Numbered from the stretch's first letter, positions 25,203-33,614 are shown. The stretch: DNA of 64,000 bases from Burkholderia sp. USMB20 (GCF_000949135.2 NZ_JTAN02000019.1:620001-684000), one strand, 5' to 3'. Notes: generated by a model from the letters alone, not told the origin. Made by a program: numbers and translations.

Positions 25203-25919
25203 ATGTGGGGGCTTGAAGCGAAAGATTGGGTAATGGTCGGAGCCACGATCGCCGGGCCGATCTTAGCCGTGCAGGCACAGAAGTGGGTGGAACGAGCGCG
25301 CGAAGCAACAAACCGACGAGCACTCGTCTTCACGACCCTAATGGCAACGCGCCAATCACGCATTTCGATGGAGCACGTTCGGGCACTCAACTCTATTGAT
25401 CTCGCCTTTTATGGTCGTCGCGTGCTTGGTGTCACCGTGCGTCGCAAAGTGCATCAGGCGGTGCTGGACGCGTGGCATGACTATTATGAGCACCTGTGCG
25501 TGCCAGAGGAGCGACGGCCGAAGAACGACGCCGAGTTTCGTGATTGGAATGGTCGCGGAGACGAGCTGTTCACAAATTTGCTGGAACGACTCGCGACAGC
25601 GACCAACTTCAAGTTCGACCGCAAACAGCTCAAGGCTGGCAGTTATTCTCCCGAAGCGCATGGTGCAGTGGAGCTAGAGCAACAGGCTGTGCGAAGGCTA
25701 GCACTCAGCGTGTTGTCGGGTGAAAAGACGTTGCCGATGGAAGTCAGGGCTTGGCCCGTTGACGCCGCCGCTGCACAGCAGCAGCGCGATGCGCAGACGG
25801 AGCTGGTCCAAAACCAGAGGGAAATGATGGCCGACTTCAAGCAGATTTTGGAAAGGCTCACCGAGCACGCTGTTGGTGCTCACGAGGAAGCGGTATTGCA
25901 GGGTGAACCACGCCGCTGA
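25203..25919 (+). CDS. Hypothetical protein with one N-terminal membrane helix (DUF6680-like)
   Basis: A 238-residue protein. The ATG at 25203 has GAGGAGA about 7 bases upstream and is preferred to an upstream TTG that would add 55 poorly coding residues. It starts MWGLEAKDWVMVGATIAGPI (one hydrophobic segment), then a helical part with RALVFTTLMATRQSRIS and HVRALNSIDLAFYG, a pattern I associate with DUF6680, without certainty. The C-terminus is Gln/Glu-rich and probably coiled-coil. No function is known. It is a candidate cargo gene of the element. Confidence 0.65.
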   Translation: MWGLEAKDWVMVGATIAGPILAVQAQKWVERAREATNRRALVFTTLMATRQSRISMEHVRALNSIDLAFYGRRVLGVTVRRKVHQAVLDAWHDYYEHLCVPEERRPKNDAEFRDWNGRGDELFTNLLERLATATNFKFDRKQLKAGSYSPEAHGAVELEQQAVRRLALSVLSGEKTLPMEVRAWPVDAAAAQQQRDAQTELVQNQREMMADFKQILERLTEHAVGAHEEAVLQGEPRR

Positions 25920-26044
25920 TATGGCTACGGTATGAAAGAGGTATATGTCTACAGTTATTAGGCCGGTTACGCGATTTTCACGCCCGGCAAGGGTTTCACC
26001 CGCGTTGACCGGTCCCGTTTGTCCCGATTTTTTGCGAAAGCCGA

Positions 26045-26953
26045 TCAGACCTTTAGACGCCGCAGTGCACCCTTGATTGCGTCTTGAAGCTCGTTGTCAG
26101 CTTGCAGGTGACTGCTCTCGCGTCGTAGTTTCTGCCACCTATCGCGCCGCCCCAATGATCGGAAGCTGTGCAGGCCACGTTCGGGCGTTGCGTCGTTCAA
26201 GCGCCTGTTTATCGTGATCGCGGCAAGCTTGAACCGGTCGCCTTTGGCTTGCGCTTCAGGGGTAATGGGCGTGCGGAACCGGAAGAAGCGCACAAGGTCC
26301 GTGAACTTGTATCCGTCGAGGTCAGCCAGCTTCACTAAGCCGGTGCTCCTGAGTGTATTGCCCTTCAATGTAACTTCGACGCGTGCGCGCCACTCGTTCG
26401 GCGGTAACGGTTGCTTATTGTTGTCGGTGCGCTTCCAGTAGCACTGCCACGACACGTCATCGTCCTTGTTGCCTTCACGGTAGTTTAGGAGCGGGTCTAG
26501 TCGCCTTCCTGGAACATCCATGAAGCGGTTGACCCAGACTTGAGGATCAAACTGGCGGGGGCGGCTTCCGTCGGTAAGTAGGCTCGACTGAAGGCGGTAG
26601 GTCATGGCGCGGGTCGCGACCTCTCGCTCTGCCTCTTCGGTGTGCAAGAAGTCGCACGCGACCTCAATCGCTACGATTTCCGGTTCGTGAGTGAGTGGAT
26701 ACCGCTCGGCGAACTCCGCGAGTGCCTTGCTCAGTGCCGCATAGTGGTTCGCCAGCCGGTCGGTAACGCGCACAACGAACGTATCCGCGACGCCACCGGG
26801 GCCATCGTCGATAGCGCGGACGTGGAGCTTCCCGGCACCCGCTGCATCGAGCGCAGATTGGACGTGCTGGAACTGGGTTGGACGTGCGGTGCGAAGCCTC
26901 ACGTCCAGCCAGTCCACACAAGCCTTTCGCCGGAAGTTCTGAAGCGCGGCCAT
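26045..26953 (-). CDS. Possible replication initiation protein of the element
   Basis: About 302 residues from the ATG at 26953, which follows the stop of the upstream gene by 4 bases. The layout (ACVDWLDVRL early, PEIVAIEVACDF near the middle, then EWRARVEVTLKGNTLRSTG and FTDLVRFFRFRTP) resembles rolling-circle-type Rep proteins of filamentous phages and small elements, which have R-x-E-x-x-L...L and FRF patterns. I cannot point to the catalytic tyrosine with confidence. The C-terminal 60 residues are basic. Alternative: an unrelated DNA-binding protein. It is the last gene of a three-gene minus-strand block. Confidence 0.6.
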   Translation of the reverse strand: MAALQNFRRKACVDWLDVRLRTARPTQFQHVQSALDAAGAGKLHVRAIDDGPGGVADTFVVRVTDRLANHYAALSKALAEFAERYPLTHEPEIVAIEVACDFLHTEEAEREVATRAMTYRLQSSLLTDGSRPRQFDPQVWVNRFMDVPGRRLDPLLNYREGNKDDDVSWQCYWKRTDNNKQPLPPNEWRARVEVTLKGNTLRSTGLVKLADLDGYKFTDLVRFFRFRTPITPEAQAKGDRFKLAAITINRRLNDATPERGLHSFRSLGRRDRWQKLRRESSHLQADNELQDAIKGALRRLKV

Positions 26954-26957
26954 GATG

Positions 26958-27305
26958 CTAGGTCCGCGCAGCCAGAGCCGGAGCTTTCGGGATTTTTTGA
27001 TACCGCCAATGGATGGCATCGTCAAATTCCACAACGAACCCTTTCGGCGCTTGCTTCACGACCGCAAGCTTTGTCGATGCGTGGACGTTCCTGATAAACG
27101 CCTTGATCGCACTGAGGGCATACGCTGGACGCCACGCACGCCCGTCGTAATGTTTTGCAGCGGGCGTAAGCACATGGCCGCACACATCGGTTTTCCCCGA
27201 CCGCATGTCTGCGAGCGCATCATCCCATGACCGCATTGCGCCGAGGAACTGGCGCAGAATCAAGGCGGTTTCGCCCGCCGGATAGATGGTTTCCTTGACC
27301 TTCAT
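26958..27305 (-). CDS. Hypothetical protein, 115 residues
   Basis: Start ATG at 27305 with GGGGGAAAGC directly before it, which decides against the in-frame codon 39 bases upstream. The product (MKVKETIYPAGETALILRQF, then RSWDDALADMRSGKTDVCGH) is basic with no membrane segment. Not recognised. It sits between the possible DNA-binding gene (11 bases away) and the possible Rep gene, so it likely takes part in replication or maintenance of the element. That is inference from position. Confidence 0.65.
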   Translation of the reverse strand: MKVKETIYPAGETALILRQFLGAMRSWDDALADMRSGKTDVCGHVLTPAAKHYDGRAWRPAYALSAIKAFIRNVHASTKLAVVKQAPKGFVVEFDDAIHWRYQKIPKAPALAART

Positions 27306-27315
27306 GCTTTCCCCC

Positions 27316-27822
27316 TTATGCCGTAGCTCGTTTGCAGGCGTCAACGGCTGCCGACAGTTCTTCCAAGACGGCCACTGCTTCCGCCACTTCGATCCGGTAG
27401 ACCATCAGAGGGTCATCGGTGATTAGCTGGACATATGGCTTCCCGGCCTCGTCCACCTGCGGGTGGATACCGGACACCTTCAGCTTCCTGCCGGTCGTGC
27501 TGCCACCCTTCTCGCCGATGCCATACGCGCGCATGACTTCAGCCGCGCGCCCCGTGAGCGTGACGCTGCCGAGTTGCCGTTGCTTCTCGAACTCGACAAA
27601 CCGGGCAAGTTCGACCACGTCATAGTGAGCGGCCTTGAAGCCCACTACCGATTGGAACGGAATGCGATACGGCACGCGCCTCGTTTGGCTGCGATTGTTG
27701 GTCAGCCAGCGTTGCCAATATCCAACCGACTCCCCCGGCAGAGCCTCATTCAGCCATTCGGCTGCCGCCTTGCTGCTCAAAAGTTCCACGTCCTGCTCCT
27801 TCTCAATTTTCGATGGAGTCAT
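27316..27822 (-). CDS. Possible DNA-binding protein (regulator or excisionase-like)
   Basis: About 168 residues from the ATG at 27822; a GTG at 27834 is an alternative, and neither has a strong ribosome binding site. The N-terminal part LLSSKAAAEWLNEALPGESVGYWQRWLTNN looks like a winged-helix or Xis/AlpA-type region with residues like SVGYWQRWL, followed by FVEFEKQRQLGSV. It is the first gene of the minus-strand block and is divergent from the serine recombinase, 114 bases apart, where an inverted repeat lies. No firm family assignment. Confidence 0.6.
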   Translation of the reverse strand: MTPSKIEKEQDVELLSSKAAAEWLNEALPGESVGYWQRWLTNNRSQTRRVPYRIPFQSVVGFKAAHYDVVELARFVEFEKQRQLGSVTLTGRAAEVMRAYGIGEKGGSTTGRKLKVSGIHPQVDEAGKPYVQLITDDPLMVYRIEVAEAVAVLEELSAAVDACKRATA

Positions 27823-27878
27823 TCTACATACCACTCAAAAACTATTCAATATTTGATTTATATAAGTTCTCTTTCGGT

Positions 27879-27921
27879 TATACTGGCCTCACATTAAACG
27901 CTCGTCTTGTCGTGAGGCCAG
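27879..27921 (+). promoter_or_regulatory. Promoter -10 overlapped by a perfect 10-bp inverted repeat, before the serine recombinase
   Basis: CTGGCCTCAC (27883-27892) and GTGAGGCCAG (27912-27921) are perfect inverted arms with a 19-base spacer. A good -10 hexamer TATACT (27879-27884) touches the left arm. The repeat sits between two divergent genes of the element, so it is a likely operator. The resolvase itself or the divergent gene product could bind it. Confidence 0.55.
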
Positions 27922-27936
27922 CATCGAGAGGAACAA

Positions 27937-28638
27937 ATGGCACAAGGTCAGTTCGTCGCTTACTACCGGGTAAGCACTGCGCGTCAAGGCATGTCCGGTC
28001 TGGGTCTCGACGCACAGCGCGAGGCGGTCGCCCGCTACCTGAACGGTGGCGATTGGGAACTGGTAGGCGAGTTCACCGAGACAGAGACCGGCAAGGGTGC
28101 GAATGCTCTGGAGAAGCGTCCGCAGCTTCGTGCCGCGCTGGAGTTGTGCAAGCGGCGCGGGGCGACGCTCATCATTGCAAAGCTCGACCGGCTCGCCCGC
28201 AACGTGCACTTCGTGTCTGGCTTGCTGGAAACCGGATGCGATTTCGTAGCCGCCGACATGCCGCAAGCGAACAAGGTCATGATCCAAATGCACGCCGTAA
28301 TGGCCGAGTGGGAACGCGATCAGATCAGCAAGCGAACAAAGGACGCTCTGGCGGCAGCAAAGGCGCGTGGCGTGAAGCTCGGGACGGCAGGAGCCGCGAA
28401 CCTCAAACCGAACGTGGAGGCCCGCCAGCGCGCCGCCGACGCGTTCGCGGGCAAACTGGCAGGCATGGTGGCAGGGTTCCGGGCGCGGAACCTCTCTCAG
28501 CGTGGCATGGTGGCCGAGCTGAACGCTCTCGGCATCAGAACGGCGAACGGCGGTCAATGGCACCGAGGCCAGCTCTGCCGACTCTTAGAACGGATTGATG
28601 CTGTGCACTGCTCGGAGACCCTGACTCCGACCGCATAA
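27937..28638 (+). CDS. Serine recombinase (resolvase/invertase family)
   Basis: A 233-residue protein. The catalytic serine is Ser13 in YYRVSTARQGMSGLGLDAQR. The resolvase domain continues with EFTETETGKG, LIIAKLDRLARN and EWERDQISKRTKDALAAAK, and a basic C-terminal region with a helix-turn-helix-like RNLSQRGMVAELNALGIRT. GAGAGG lies 6-8 bases before the ATG. In an element that already has a tyrosine integrase it may resolve dimers, invert a segment or be a relic of another mobile unit. Its site may be the inverted repeat upstream. Confidence 0.88.
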   Translation: MAQGQFVAYYRVSTARQGMSGLGLDAQREAVARYLNGGDWELVGEFTETETGKGANALEKRPQLRAALELCKRRGATLIIAKLDRLARNVHFVSGLLETGCDFVAADMPQANKVMIQMHAVMAEWERDQISKRTKDALAAAKARGVKLGTAGAANLKPNVEARQRAADAFAGKLAGMVAGFRARNLSQRGMVAELNALGIRTANGGQWHRGQLCRLLERIDAVHCSETLTPTA

Positions 28639-28724
28639 TCGACATGCTCTAAGCATCACTTCCGCGGCCGGCAAACCGCGGCACCATTACCGCGGTCCTA
28701 CCAATGCCGCCGCCCACTATTGGG

Positions 28725-30302
28725 TTATGCATCGATATTGCACAGCTGCCGGGCTTTCTGTGCGAGCGCGACAGCCCTTAGCTTTACGAAAGCCTCGTAA
28801 TTGTCATCGAACAGGGCATTTGGACAGTAGTGAGATTCAAGAATCGCCCCCAATTGTTCGGCCGGCATTTTCTGCTTATAAACGCTCGGCGCATCTCCAC
28901 CGACCGCCCGATTATCTGCACGCGATATAAAGCAGAAGTTCGCCAACACATTCTCGTTGATCGCGGTCTGTCCGCTCGCAGCCAAGAAAGCCTTTGGCAT
29001 AAGATGATGAAATTCCTTTCTATTGTATCTTTGCAATTTTTTACTCAAATCAACCGAAATTCCACTTACAAAATTCCGCGGCTGGTTTTGCGCAAGAATT
29101 GCCACAAAAGTCTTTGTATTAACAGAACTAACAAGAAAGCGATTTTTCACAAAATATGCATCCTGAACCTCAACCGGGAACATCCCCAGTTGCGACTCGC
29201 CGCCCGCCTTCAGCTTTCGCATTTCCTCGATGTCCGCATCAAGATGTCGGAGCACACCAGCACTGTATCGCTCCGCGAAAGCAGACCGCCAGAACCACTG
29301 ACTTATCTGTCGCCTTTGCACGTCATTACATGCGACCTCAGCGTTGTCTGGAGCCGCAAAAAAGACAGATAACGGTATCAAACAATTCTGATACGGAAGA
29401 TTGTCGATCGATGGCAAATGATATTCCGACGCTATAAAATCAAGGGCACCTTTTATACCATTGACTACCTCTCGGAAGCGCTCCCGGACAACCGCCCCGT
29501 TCAATTGGACAAGGCTCTCAGGGCGCGATGACCCAGAAAGGATTGCAGCGGTGCAACGAAGTAACAAGCTTATGTCATTGGACAACTCGGTAAATCCGTA
29601 ATCGCTGAGTTCGTCGATGAGTTCGTCAAACTCGCTTTGCAGGCGGAAGTCTTCACTCCAGGTCCAAGCCGAGAGAAGTTGAAGCGTGTCGAGCGGCACA
29701 CCTTGACGATTGATGCGCTCAAAGATGATCGCAACCTTTTCTTTCTCTTCCGTCCGAAAGCTTTGAACCGGGATTCTCGCCTCCTTAAACACTGACTGCA
29801 TAGCGTCGATCTGCGCCGCCACCTCATCGCTCATACCGCGGGTCAATTTTCGATACTCGGCTGTATCGTAAATCGCACGCAGCGGGAAATGCTTCGTCGG
29901 ATCGACTTCGTCCGCGCCAAGTGCGAAAAACTGAGATTCTTGCACGTCATGCGCCTGCGTGAAGTCGAAATATACATCCTTCCAAGTTTCGGAATCTTTC
30001 TGCAACTCCGTCTGAAAGACGCCAAAAATTGAAGTTACGCGTTGCTGCCCGTCAAGCACATAGTCGATTGGAAAATCGGCTCTTGGCTCAGGCAAATCAA
30101 ACGGACCAAGCCGGTTTTCCGTGCGCAGCCGTTCGCTCGTCCGCCAAAAGAGCAATGCACCGAACGGATATTTCTTGTAAATGCTATCGATTAAAAAAGC
30201 CACTCGATCCGGCTCCCAGACGAACCCGCGTTGAAACGCCGGGATTCTGATTTGGCCTCGATAAACCGAGTCGAGTATTTCTCTTATCGTGAAGGATTCC
30301 AT
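28725..30302 (-). CDS. DUF262 protein with C-terminal HNH region (GmrSD-type, type IV restriction-like)
   Basis: About 525 residues from the ATG at 30302. The N-terminal DUF262 (ParB-like NTPase) domain has PAFQRGFVWEPDR, IDSIYKKYPFGALLFW and DGQQR (84-88), then IIFERINRQGVPLD. The C-terminus shows a DUF1524-like HNH pattern: EFHHLMPKAF (about 430-439) and ENVLANFCFISRADNRAVGG. Single-chain GmrSD proteins of this kind cut glucosylated or otherwise modified phage DNA; that substrate is known for the family, not shown here. The gene is clearly AT-richer than the rest of the element, so it may have been a separate acquisition. It ends the element near attR. Confidence 0.85.
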   Translation of the reverse strand: MESFTIREILDSVYRGQIRIPAFQRGFVWEPDRVAFLIDSIYKKYPFGALLFWRTSERLRTENRLGPFDLPEPRADFPIDYVLDGQQRVTSIFGVFQTELQKDSETWKDVYFDFTQAHDVQESQFFALGADEVDPTKHFPLRAIYDTAEYRKLTRGMSDEVAAQIDAMQSVFKEARIPVQSFRTEEKEKVAIIFERINRQGVPLDTLQLLSAWTWSEDFRLQSEFDELIDELSDYGFTELSNDISLLLRCTAAILSGSSRPESLVQLNGAVVRERFREVVNGIKGALDFIASEYHLPSIDNLPYQNCLIPLSVFFAAPDNAEVACNDVQRRQISQWFWRSAFAERYSAGVLRHLDADIEEMRKLKAGGESQLGMFPVEVQDAYFVKNRFLVSSVNTKTFVAILAQNQPRNFVSGISVDLSKKLQRYNRKEFHHLMPKAFLAASGQTAINENVLANFCFISRADNRAVGGDAPSVYKQKMPAEQLGAILESHYCPNALFDDNYEAFVKLRAVALAQKARQLCNIDA

Positions 30303-30598
30303 TCTCTCGCTACCCCTATGCTGATTTTTTGATGACACCGGTTCCGACAACGCTTGCTGTTACCGCGCTTTGCTTCCAGCAGATGATACTGAACCACCGT
30401 TGACGAATGATAACAATGCGACTCGTGCCCTGAAAACGTTGCATCCCGACGATGCCTTTCTGGGAGGAAAGCAAGGACGGACCGCCACCGCGCTCCCGCC
30501 GCTCTGCTACAATGCGCTCTAACAAAGTCTGAGTGGGGCAAAGACGCCCTCTCTTTTACGTTTTCAAATCAATGGCTTGCGGATAGATTCTTGCGAGC
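30303..30598. other. Right end of the element before attR
   Basis: No gene is supported. This stretch contains the promoter region of the DUF262/HNH gene and short frames without ribosome binding sites. It is AT-rich in parts (CTCTTTTACGTTTTCAAATC, about 30550-30569). Confidence 0.4.
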
Positions 30599-30625
30599 GT
30601 TCGATTCCCATCGCCCGCTCCACCT
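30599..30625 (+). repeat. attR of the integrative element (27-bp direct repeat, copy 2)
   Basis: Identical to 22484-22510. It looks like the 3' end of a tRNA but has no acceptor 5' strand, D arm or anticodon arm upstream, so it is an attachment-site copy and not a tRNA gene. Confidence 0.92.
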
Positions 30626-30650
30626 TCGGCTGCTCGGCAGCCTGCGCAAG

Positions 30651-30677
30651 AGCCGCCTCGTCGAAGGCGGCTTTTTT
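30651..30677 (+). terminator. Original terminator of tRNA-Gly(CCC), displaced by the element
   Basis: AGCCGCCT (30651-30658), loop CGTCGA, AGGCGGCT (30665-30672), then a run of T. It lies 26 bases after attR, where the tRNA terminator would be in the empty chromosome. It is now more than 8 kb from the tRNA. Confidence 0.8.
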
Positions 30678-30764
30678 GTACCATCTGCCTGTCCATCCGG
30701 CAGCACCGCTGCGCGTAGCGGGCGTAACGGGCCCGCGCCCGAACCAAGCCTTTCTCTGTCACCG

Positions 30765-31532
30765 ATGATGCACGACGATCCGAACGAAGCCGGCCTGCCG
30801 CCGGACGACGCCGCCCTTCCCGACGAAGCCGCCGACAGCGCCGACGAAGTCAATCCGCTGCACCGACGCCGCATCCGCAGCTTCGTGACGCGCGCCGGCC
30901 GCGTGTCGACCGGCCAGCGCCGCGCGCTCGACGATCTGGGCCCGCGCTTCGTCGTGCCGTACGCCGCTGAAATCCCCGACTGGGACGCCGTGTTCGGCCG
31001 CCGCGCGCCGCGCATCCTGGAAATCGGCTTCGGGATGGGCGCGTCGACCGCGGAAATCGCCGCGCATCGCCCGGGCGACGACTTCCTCGGCGTCGAGGTG
31101 CACGAGCCGGGCGTCGGCGCGCTGCTGAAGCTGATCGGCGAGCAGGACCTGCCGAACATCCGCATCATCCAGCACGACGCGGTCGAAGTGCTCGAGCACA
31201 TGCTCGCGCCGGAAAGCCTCGACGGCGTGCACATCTTCTTCCCGGATCCGTGGCACAAGGCGCGTCACCACAAGCGCCGGCTGATCCAGCCGCCGCTCGT
31301 CGCGCACCTCGCATCGCGCCTGAAGCCGGGTGCGTACCTGCATTGCGCGACCGACTGGCAGAACTACGCGGAACAGATGCTGGAAGTGCTCGGCGCCGAA
31401 CCGACGCTCGAAAACACGGCCGCCGACTACGCGCCGCGCCCCGACTACCGCCCCGTCACGAAGTTCGAACGGCGCGGGCTGCGGCTCGGCCACGGCGTGT
31501 GGGACCTGGTGTTCCGCAAGCGCGCCGGCTGA
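30765..31532 (+). CDS. trmB: tRNA (guanine-N7-)-methyltransferase TrmB
   Basis: A 255-residue SAM-dependent enzyme that methylates G46 of tRNAs. Family marks: [17 protein letters not shown], the SAM loop [27 protein letters not shown], and [19 protein letters not shown]. It ends with [22 protein letters not shown] codons at 30765 and 30768 are adjacent; the first is given. The acidic N-terminal 30 residues are extra to enteric TrmB but usual in Burkholderia. In the empty chromosome it would directly follow the tRNA-Gly gene. Confidence 0.95.
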   Translation: MMHDDPNEAGLPPDDAALPDEAADSADEVNPLHRRRIRSFVTRAGRVSTGQRRALDDLGPRFVVPYAAEIPDWDAVFGRRAPRILEIGFGMGASTAEIAAHRPGDDFLGVEVHEPGVGALLKLIGEQDLPNIRIIQHDAVEVLEHMLAPESLDGVHIFFPDPWHKARHHKRRLIQPPLVAHLASRLKPGAYLHCATDWQNYAEQMLEVLGAEPTLENTAADYAPRPDYRPVTKFERRGLRLGHGVWDLVFRKRAG

Positions 31533-31572
31533 CCACGGCTCGCGGCAGCACGACGCACGCTGCGCGCCGCGC

Positions 31573-31623
31573 AATGACAAACGGCCCGACCGGCATCTGC
31601 TGCCGATCGGGCCGTTTGTCATT
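31573..31623. terminator. Long bidirectional terminator between trmB and uppP
   Basis: A perfect 17-bp stem (31573-31589 with 31607-31623, arms starting AATGACAAACGGCCCGA). It serves the convergent genes trmB and uppP. Confidence 0.85.
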
Positions 31624-31650
31624 GGAAGCGCCCTCGCCCCCGCACCGGCA

Positions 31651-32481
31651 TCACGCCCAGTTCAGCCACCCGCTGTAGCCCACCAGCAGCACGAACAGGC
31701 CGAACGCGATCCGGTACCACGCGAACACGGTGAAGTCGTGCGTCGCGACGAAGCGCAGCAGCCAGCGCACGCACACGAACGCGCTGACGAACGCGGCAAC
31801 CAGCCCGAGCGCGAACAGGCCGAGCGAGTCGACCGTGAATGCCTGCCAGTCCTTGACGGTTTCATAGAGCGTCGCGCCGAAGATGATCGGAATCGCGAGG
31901 AAGAACGAGAATTCGGTCGCGACGCGCCGATCGAGGCCGAACAGCATCCCGCCGATGATCGTCGAGCCCGAGCGCGACATGCCCGGCACCAGCGCGAAGC
32001 ATTGCGCGAGGCCGACCTTCAGTGCATCGAGCGGCGTGAGCGCATCGACCGACTGCACGCGCGGCGGCTCGCTGCGTTCGCGCTGCCGCGCCTCGGCCCA
32101 CAGGATGATCGCGCCGCCGACGACGAGCGCGAATGCGACCGGCACCGGCGAGAACAGCACGGCCTTGATCTTCTTCTCGAACAGCAGGCCGAGCGCGATC
32201 GCGGGAATGGTCGCGATCACGACGTTCAGCGTGAAGCGCTGCGCGTCGGGCCGGCTCGGCAGCCCGGACACGATGGACACGATCCGCTGCCGGTATTCCC
32301 AGCAGACCGCGAGAATCGCGCCGAACTGGATCACGACGTCGAAGGTCTTCGCGTGCGCATCGTTGAAATTCAGGAAGCTGCCCGCGACGATCAGGTGGCC
32401 GGTGCTCGACACCGGGAGGAATTCCGTCAGCCCCTCGACGACGCCGAGGATCAATGCCTTGCAGATCAGGATCCAGTCCAT
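31651..32481 (-). CDS. uppP: Undecaprenyl-diphosphatase UppP (BacA)
   Basis: A 276-residue polytopic membrane enzyme that removes a phosphate from undecaprenyl diphosphate, recycling the carrier for peptidoglycan and polysaccharide synthesis. The catalytic motifs are [19 protein letters not shown] near the N-terminus and [17 protein letters not shown] in the middle. About eight hydrophobic segments. The length is standard. It has the same lipid carrier as the polysaccharide genes later in the window. Confidence 0.96.
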   Translation of the reverse strand: MDWILICKALILGVVEGLTEFLPVSSTGHLIVAGSFLNFNDAHAKTFDVVIQFGAILAVCWEYRQRIVSIVSGLPSRPDAQRFTLNVVIATIPAIALGLLFEKKIKAVLFSPVPVAFALVVGGAIILWAEARQRERSEPPRVQSVDALTPLDALKVGLAQCFALVPGMSRSGSTIIGGMLFGLDRRVATEFSFFLAIPIIFGATLYETVKDWQAFTVDSLGLFALGLVAAFVSAFVCVRWLLRFVATHDFTVFAWYRIAFGLFVLLVGYSGWLNWA

Positions 32482-32559
32482 CCGTGGCCCAACTCCGAAG
32501 TAGTCGAAAGAAAGGGCCGCGTCACCGCCGCGGCCCGCCCGGCCGCGCGCGGTGCGCCG

Positions 32560-33141
32560 TCACTTTTCGACGATCGCCACGCGTATGCCGTTTGTAAGAA
32601 TCGTAATTGTACCGGGTTCGTAGTTCACGCCGGCAAATTGCAGTTGCTCGGGCTTGAACGTATAGATCGGATAGTTGGTCAGCACCTGCGTCGCGAGCAG
32701 GCCGGCGGCCGCGCCGACCTGTTGCGCGTACATCTGCGCGTTGCCGTCGAGCACGAGGCTGTCGACGGCCGGCGCCTTCAGCACGACCGAGCGGCTCGGC
32801 GCGTCGTAGGCCAGCTGGCCCGACACGGTGAACTTGCCGCTCACCGGTTCGCTCAGGAACGGACTCGCGAAATGCGCATCGAGCTGCACGGCGACGCGGT
32901 TCTGGTCGGGCAGCAGGTTGACGGCCGGATTCGCCAGCGACACGTCGACGACCTGCGCGACCGTCTTCTGGTACGGAAACTTGCGCGCGACGGCCTTCTG
33001 CACGTCGCCGCGCGAGAACGTGTAGTGATCGGGAATGAACGGGAACGTCGACGCACAGGCGGCGAGCGATACCGACACGCCGATGGCGCCGGCGCAAGCG
33101 GCGAGGAAGCGGCGCCGGCCGGGCGTGCAAGATGCGGTCAT
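32560..33141 (-). CDS. DUF1439 lipoprotein
   Basis: A 193-residue protein. The signal sequence has a twin-arginine-like start (PGRRRFLAACAGAIG) and a lipobox LAAC with Cys29. The mature part matches DUF1439: HYTFSRGDVQKAVARKFPYQ, VSLANPAVNLLPDQNRVAVQL and SGQLAYDAPSRSVVLKAP in parts. Such proteins (YceB-like) are predicted outer-membrane lipoproteins without known function. The ATG at 33141 gives a complete signal peptide; a much longer upstream reading has no ribosome binding site. Confidence 0.85.
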   Translation of the reverse strand: MTASCTPGRRRFLAACAGAIGVSVSLAACASTFPFIPDHYTFSRGDVQKAVARKFPYQKTVAQVVDVSLANPAVNLLPDQNRVAVQLDAHFASPFLSEPVSGKFTVSGQLAYDAPSRSVVLKAPAVDSLVLDGNAQMYAQQVGAAAGLLATQVLTNYPIYTFKPEQLQFAGVNYEPGTITILTNGIRVAIVEK

Positions 33142-33290
33142 GCTGGACAATCTCCTGTATCGGGCGAAGCGGCAGTCCGGTAATCGGCTCCGCCCCATGT
33201 GGCGCTGGGGACCGAAGTTAGTGCTTCGACGCGCGTCGCCGGTTCCATGCGCGCGCCGGCAAACGACAGCGCGACAGCGCGGGCAGCGCG

Positions 33291-33614
33291 TCAGCGGGCC
33301 GCGCCGGGCGACGGCTGCGTCGCGATCTCGAGGCGCGTCAGCCACGCGAGCGCGTCGTCGCGCGACGCACCGCACATCTCGGCGGACGGCTGCAGCCCGG
33401 AACAGCACGCGGGCCGCTCGGGCCGGCCGAAGATCCGGCAGCGCAGGTCGTCGCCGAGCTGCACGCAGCGCACGCCGGCCGGCTTGCCGTCGGGCATCCC
33501 CGGAATCGGCGAGGAAATCGACGGCGCGATGCAGCATGCGCCGCACCCCTCGCGGCACGCATGCGGCGGCGGGACCTCGGCGGGCGCCGGACGGACAGGC
33601 ATTTCGACGGACAC
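33291..33614 (-). CDS. YkgJ-family cysteine cluster protein
   Basis: A 107-residue protein with a putative metal-binding cysteine pattern: CREGCGACC near the N-terminus, then GVRCVQL, RCRIF and ACC. GTG at 33614 is used, with GAGAG upstream; an ATG at 33602 would shorten it by four residues. The family (CxxCxxCC zinc/iron-cluster proteins) has no assigned function. It is divergent from the hemN-type gene. Confidence 0.85.
   Translation of the reverse strand: MSVEMPVRPAPAEVPPPHACREGCGACCIAPSISSPIPGMPDGKPAGVRCVQLGDDLRCRIFGRPERPACCSGLQPSAEMCGASRDDALAWLTRLEIATQPSPGAAR

Larger units (their letters stand above)
22484..30625. mobile_element. Integrative element of about 8.1 kb in tRNA-Gly(CCC)
   Basis: The element runs between two 27-bp direct repeats. 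The integrase gene sits directly beside attL and reads inward. Contents in order: integrase, lipoprotein, unknown membrane protein, a three-gene minus-strand block (possible replication protein, unknown, possible DNA-binding protein), serine recombinase, and a DUF262/HNH gene next to attR. No capsid, tail, relaxase or conjugation genes are seen, so it is not a full prophage or self-transmissible element. A mobilisable island or phage satellite carrying defence cargo fits best; that classification is inference. Confidence 0.87.

Noticed and set aside
30599-30625. A second tRNA-Gly gene at the right end of the element
   Set aside because: Only the T arm and acceptor 3' strand are present. It is the attR copy.
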